A stretch of 64,000 bases of DNA from Zeus faber (taxonomy: Eukaryota; Chordata; Actinopteri; Zeiformes; Zeidae), in the NCBI GenBank assembly GCA_960531495.1, contig OY482851.1, positions 16,285,321 to 16,349,320 on the forward strand, in the 5' to 3' direction. Each line of letters begins with the position of its first letter. The stretch's first letter is position 1. The notes below the pieces were generated by a model, which worked only from the letters and a program-made list of their open reading frames with translations, had not been told where the DNA came from and did not search any database. Made by a program: the position numbers and the translations under genes. Shown piece after piece: positions 62,201-64,000 of the stretch.

Positions 62201-64000
62201 CTCTCACACACATCCGTCATCTGCTGACTAAGCTCTCCGCGGGGTGGAGTGGAAATCAGCATCCAAACGGAGAGGGGTCTCGCTAAGCCGACGGTGAAAA
62301 GAGAGAGAGAGAGAGGAGAACCAGGATGCCAGAGAGACGTATTGCAGCCCTTTATTGAAATAGCATTGACGTATTTTTCTGCTTCTGAGCGGGAGGGGAG
62401 CGTTGGTCCTCCATATCAAGAACCCCTTCTGATCCCAGAACTGCCCTAATTTGCCAGAATCCATACGCCGGCAGACTTAACAATTCCTGTTATTGATGTT
62501 GTTGACCAGCTTGAGGGTTGCGGAAAAGCTGCGTGCTGGCCTTTCTGACCTTTCCCGCGTTCTGTCAATGGCGTTCATGATGTCATGTGATGTCAGGGGC
62601 TCACATGTGTTGTCTACTTCGGGAGCGTCGGTGACAACTCGGCAAAAGGCGGCTGTAGCCAAAAAAAAACGAAACAATTTCAAGCAACAATGGTACAACA
62701 TGTTATCCATGTTAAAACTGTTGTAGATTTCGAGGTGTCATTGCACTAATAAGCATTCATTCCATAACCATCCCAATACATAAATTGCCGTGAATGTTCT
62801 ATGTTATATAGGATCGACCTCAGAACTGATTTAGCTGTTTACACAATTTTACATTCCCCCTTTTTTAAGAACTGGGGCCATGTTTCATCTTGGTCCATTT
62901 ATCCCTCACCCTGATTTTTGAAGTAAATAACTGAGGTCGTGGCCAGTATTGTGTAACCTTCATTTTTGGCTTCTACGAAAGCAAACCAATTAAGTATCGT
63001 GCTTTTATTATTTGACCGTCACCTGCTGCTTTGGGTGTGCACTCCTCATCCTTTTTTTTTTTTTTTTTTTTTTTTCTCCCCCTCTTCACATTTTTGCAGC
63101 CGCCTCGTTCATTTTATCTCTCATGCGTACGGCAGGATGGTACGTCTCCACATCCATAACCGCATGTTTAGCCGTGGCTGCGCGTTAAGCATGTTTGTCT
63201 GCCGGCCGGCGTCTGCACTGTATCTCTGCCGCTGTCTCTGGGCTGTTGAGAGCAGGGCGGGTGGCTAATGAACGACCTGTCAAAAGTAATGAGGTCCAGA
63301 GGGCTTGAGGGCTAAATGCCTCATGGTCCCTTCTCCCCACGCCGCTGATTCACTGCCTGGCCCGCAGCGCCTCGCTCCCCTGGACGGAGCGGAGAGCTCC
63401 CCCCCCCCCCCCCCCGCGCTGCTCAAACGCTACCATGCATGCCGCAGTATACCGGCTGCGTAGTTAGAATAAACTTTTTTTTTTTATATTGAGTGATTTG
63501 CACAATTTGCTTATATCGATCATTGAATTTTCTCCTCATGTATTCTGTCAGAATCGTGATGTTCATGGAAACGGAAGGCGTTGCCCTTTGCTCCTCCTGT
63601 TTTTTGATTATGTCCTGGGCCAGAGTCCAAGGCGTGTCCTCTTTTAAGTTTCAAGTTTTACTGGTTTCATAATGATAACGTGTCCGCCGCTTGTCGTTCC
63701 GCAAATTCTGGCTGTAAACTGCCGACTTAACCAACCGTCTGCCCAGCGGGTGCCATCTGAGCTTAGCTGCCACCCATTCTGTCTACCAATGTCTCCCTGA
63801 AATGCAAATATGGAGAGGTGTGGGTTTCTGAGCTGGTTCGGGGGCTTCCTGCTTTACAGATTGAATTTAACCCCGTGGGAACCGTTGCCTTGGCCGTGAA
63901 TTTCTTGAAGTACAAATCTATTGTTTGTCATCCACTATTTCAGTATTTTATTTATTATTTTGTCTTTCTTAAGCAATGTGCTTTTGGTTCTATAAACAAC
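59241..64000 (+). other. pitpnm2 intron following the first coding exon, to window end
   Basis: No second PITP-domain exon was seen in 4.8 kb. It contains A- and T-runs (59757-59772, 61285-61301, 63053-63075), a C-run at 63401-63415 and otherwise unique sequence. An ATTA/TAAT-rich patch at 62080-62135 lies in an otherwise mixed-composition stretch and could be regulatory; see findings. Confidence 0.7.

Overview
The window is a gene-rich stretch of vertebrate nuclear DNA, almost certainly from a teleost fish. All genes are split into short exons with GT-AG (twice GC-AG) introns. The proteins match vertebrate families, and the repeats are typical of ray-finned fish: long CA/GT and TA arrays, a hAT-like element, an L2/CR1-type LINE fragment and short non-autonomous DNA elements. 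The gene set corresponds to part of human 12q24.31. Six genes were reconstructed exon by exon with consistent reading phase.

Layout: 1-18711 (+) hip1r, an endocytic clathrin/actin adaptor, with 31 exons from 4391 to 17809 and a candidate first coding exon at 39-83. 19723-24793 (+) rilpl1 and 27369-30116 (+) rilpl2, paralogous RILP-like effectors of Rab GTPases, lie head to tail with a 590-bp pyrimidine-rich minisatellite between them. 31432-34241 (-) kmt5a, the H4K20 monomethyltransferase, converges on rilpl2. 34869-36400 (-) is a degenerate LINE. 37250-38441 (-) mtrfr is a mitochondrial ribosome-rescue factor with a GGQ motif. A CpG-rich probable 5' exon near 41482 and the first coding exon at 58994-59240 (+) begin pitpnm2; the roughly 17.5-kb interval between them and the last 4.8 kb are intronic.

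The genes do not form one pathway; they are a conserved syntenic block. From memory of the human map, pitpnm2-mtrfr-kmt5a-rilpl2-rilpl1 has the human order and relative orientation, but CDK2AP1, SBNO1, MPHOSPH9 and SNRNP35 are not visible, and hip1r lies at the rilpl1 end rather than the PITPNM2 side.

No CRISPR array, operon or novel multi-gene system was found. The points most worth a second look are two GC-AG introns, a hAT-like element with a perfect 8-bp target duplication, a hairpin in rilpl1 intron 1, predicted upstream ORFs and a TATA-type candidate promoter near pitpnm2 exon 2, and possible conserved noncoding sequence in the pitpnm2 introns. Exon limits are by-eye predictions from splice consensus, phase and remembered homologs; no alignment was run.
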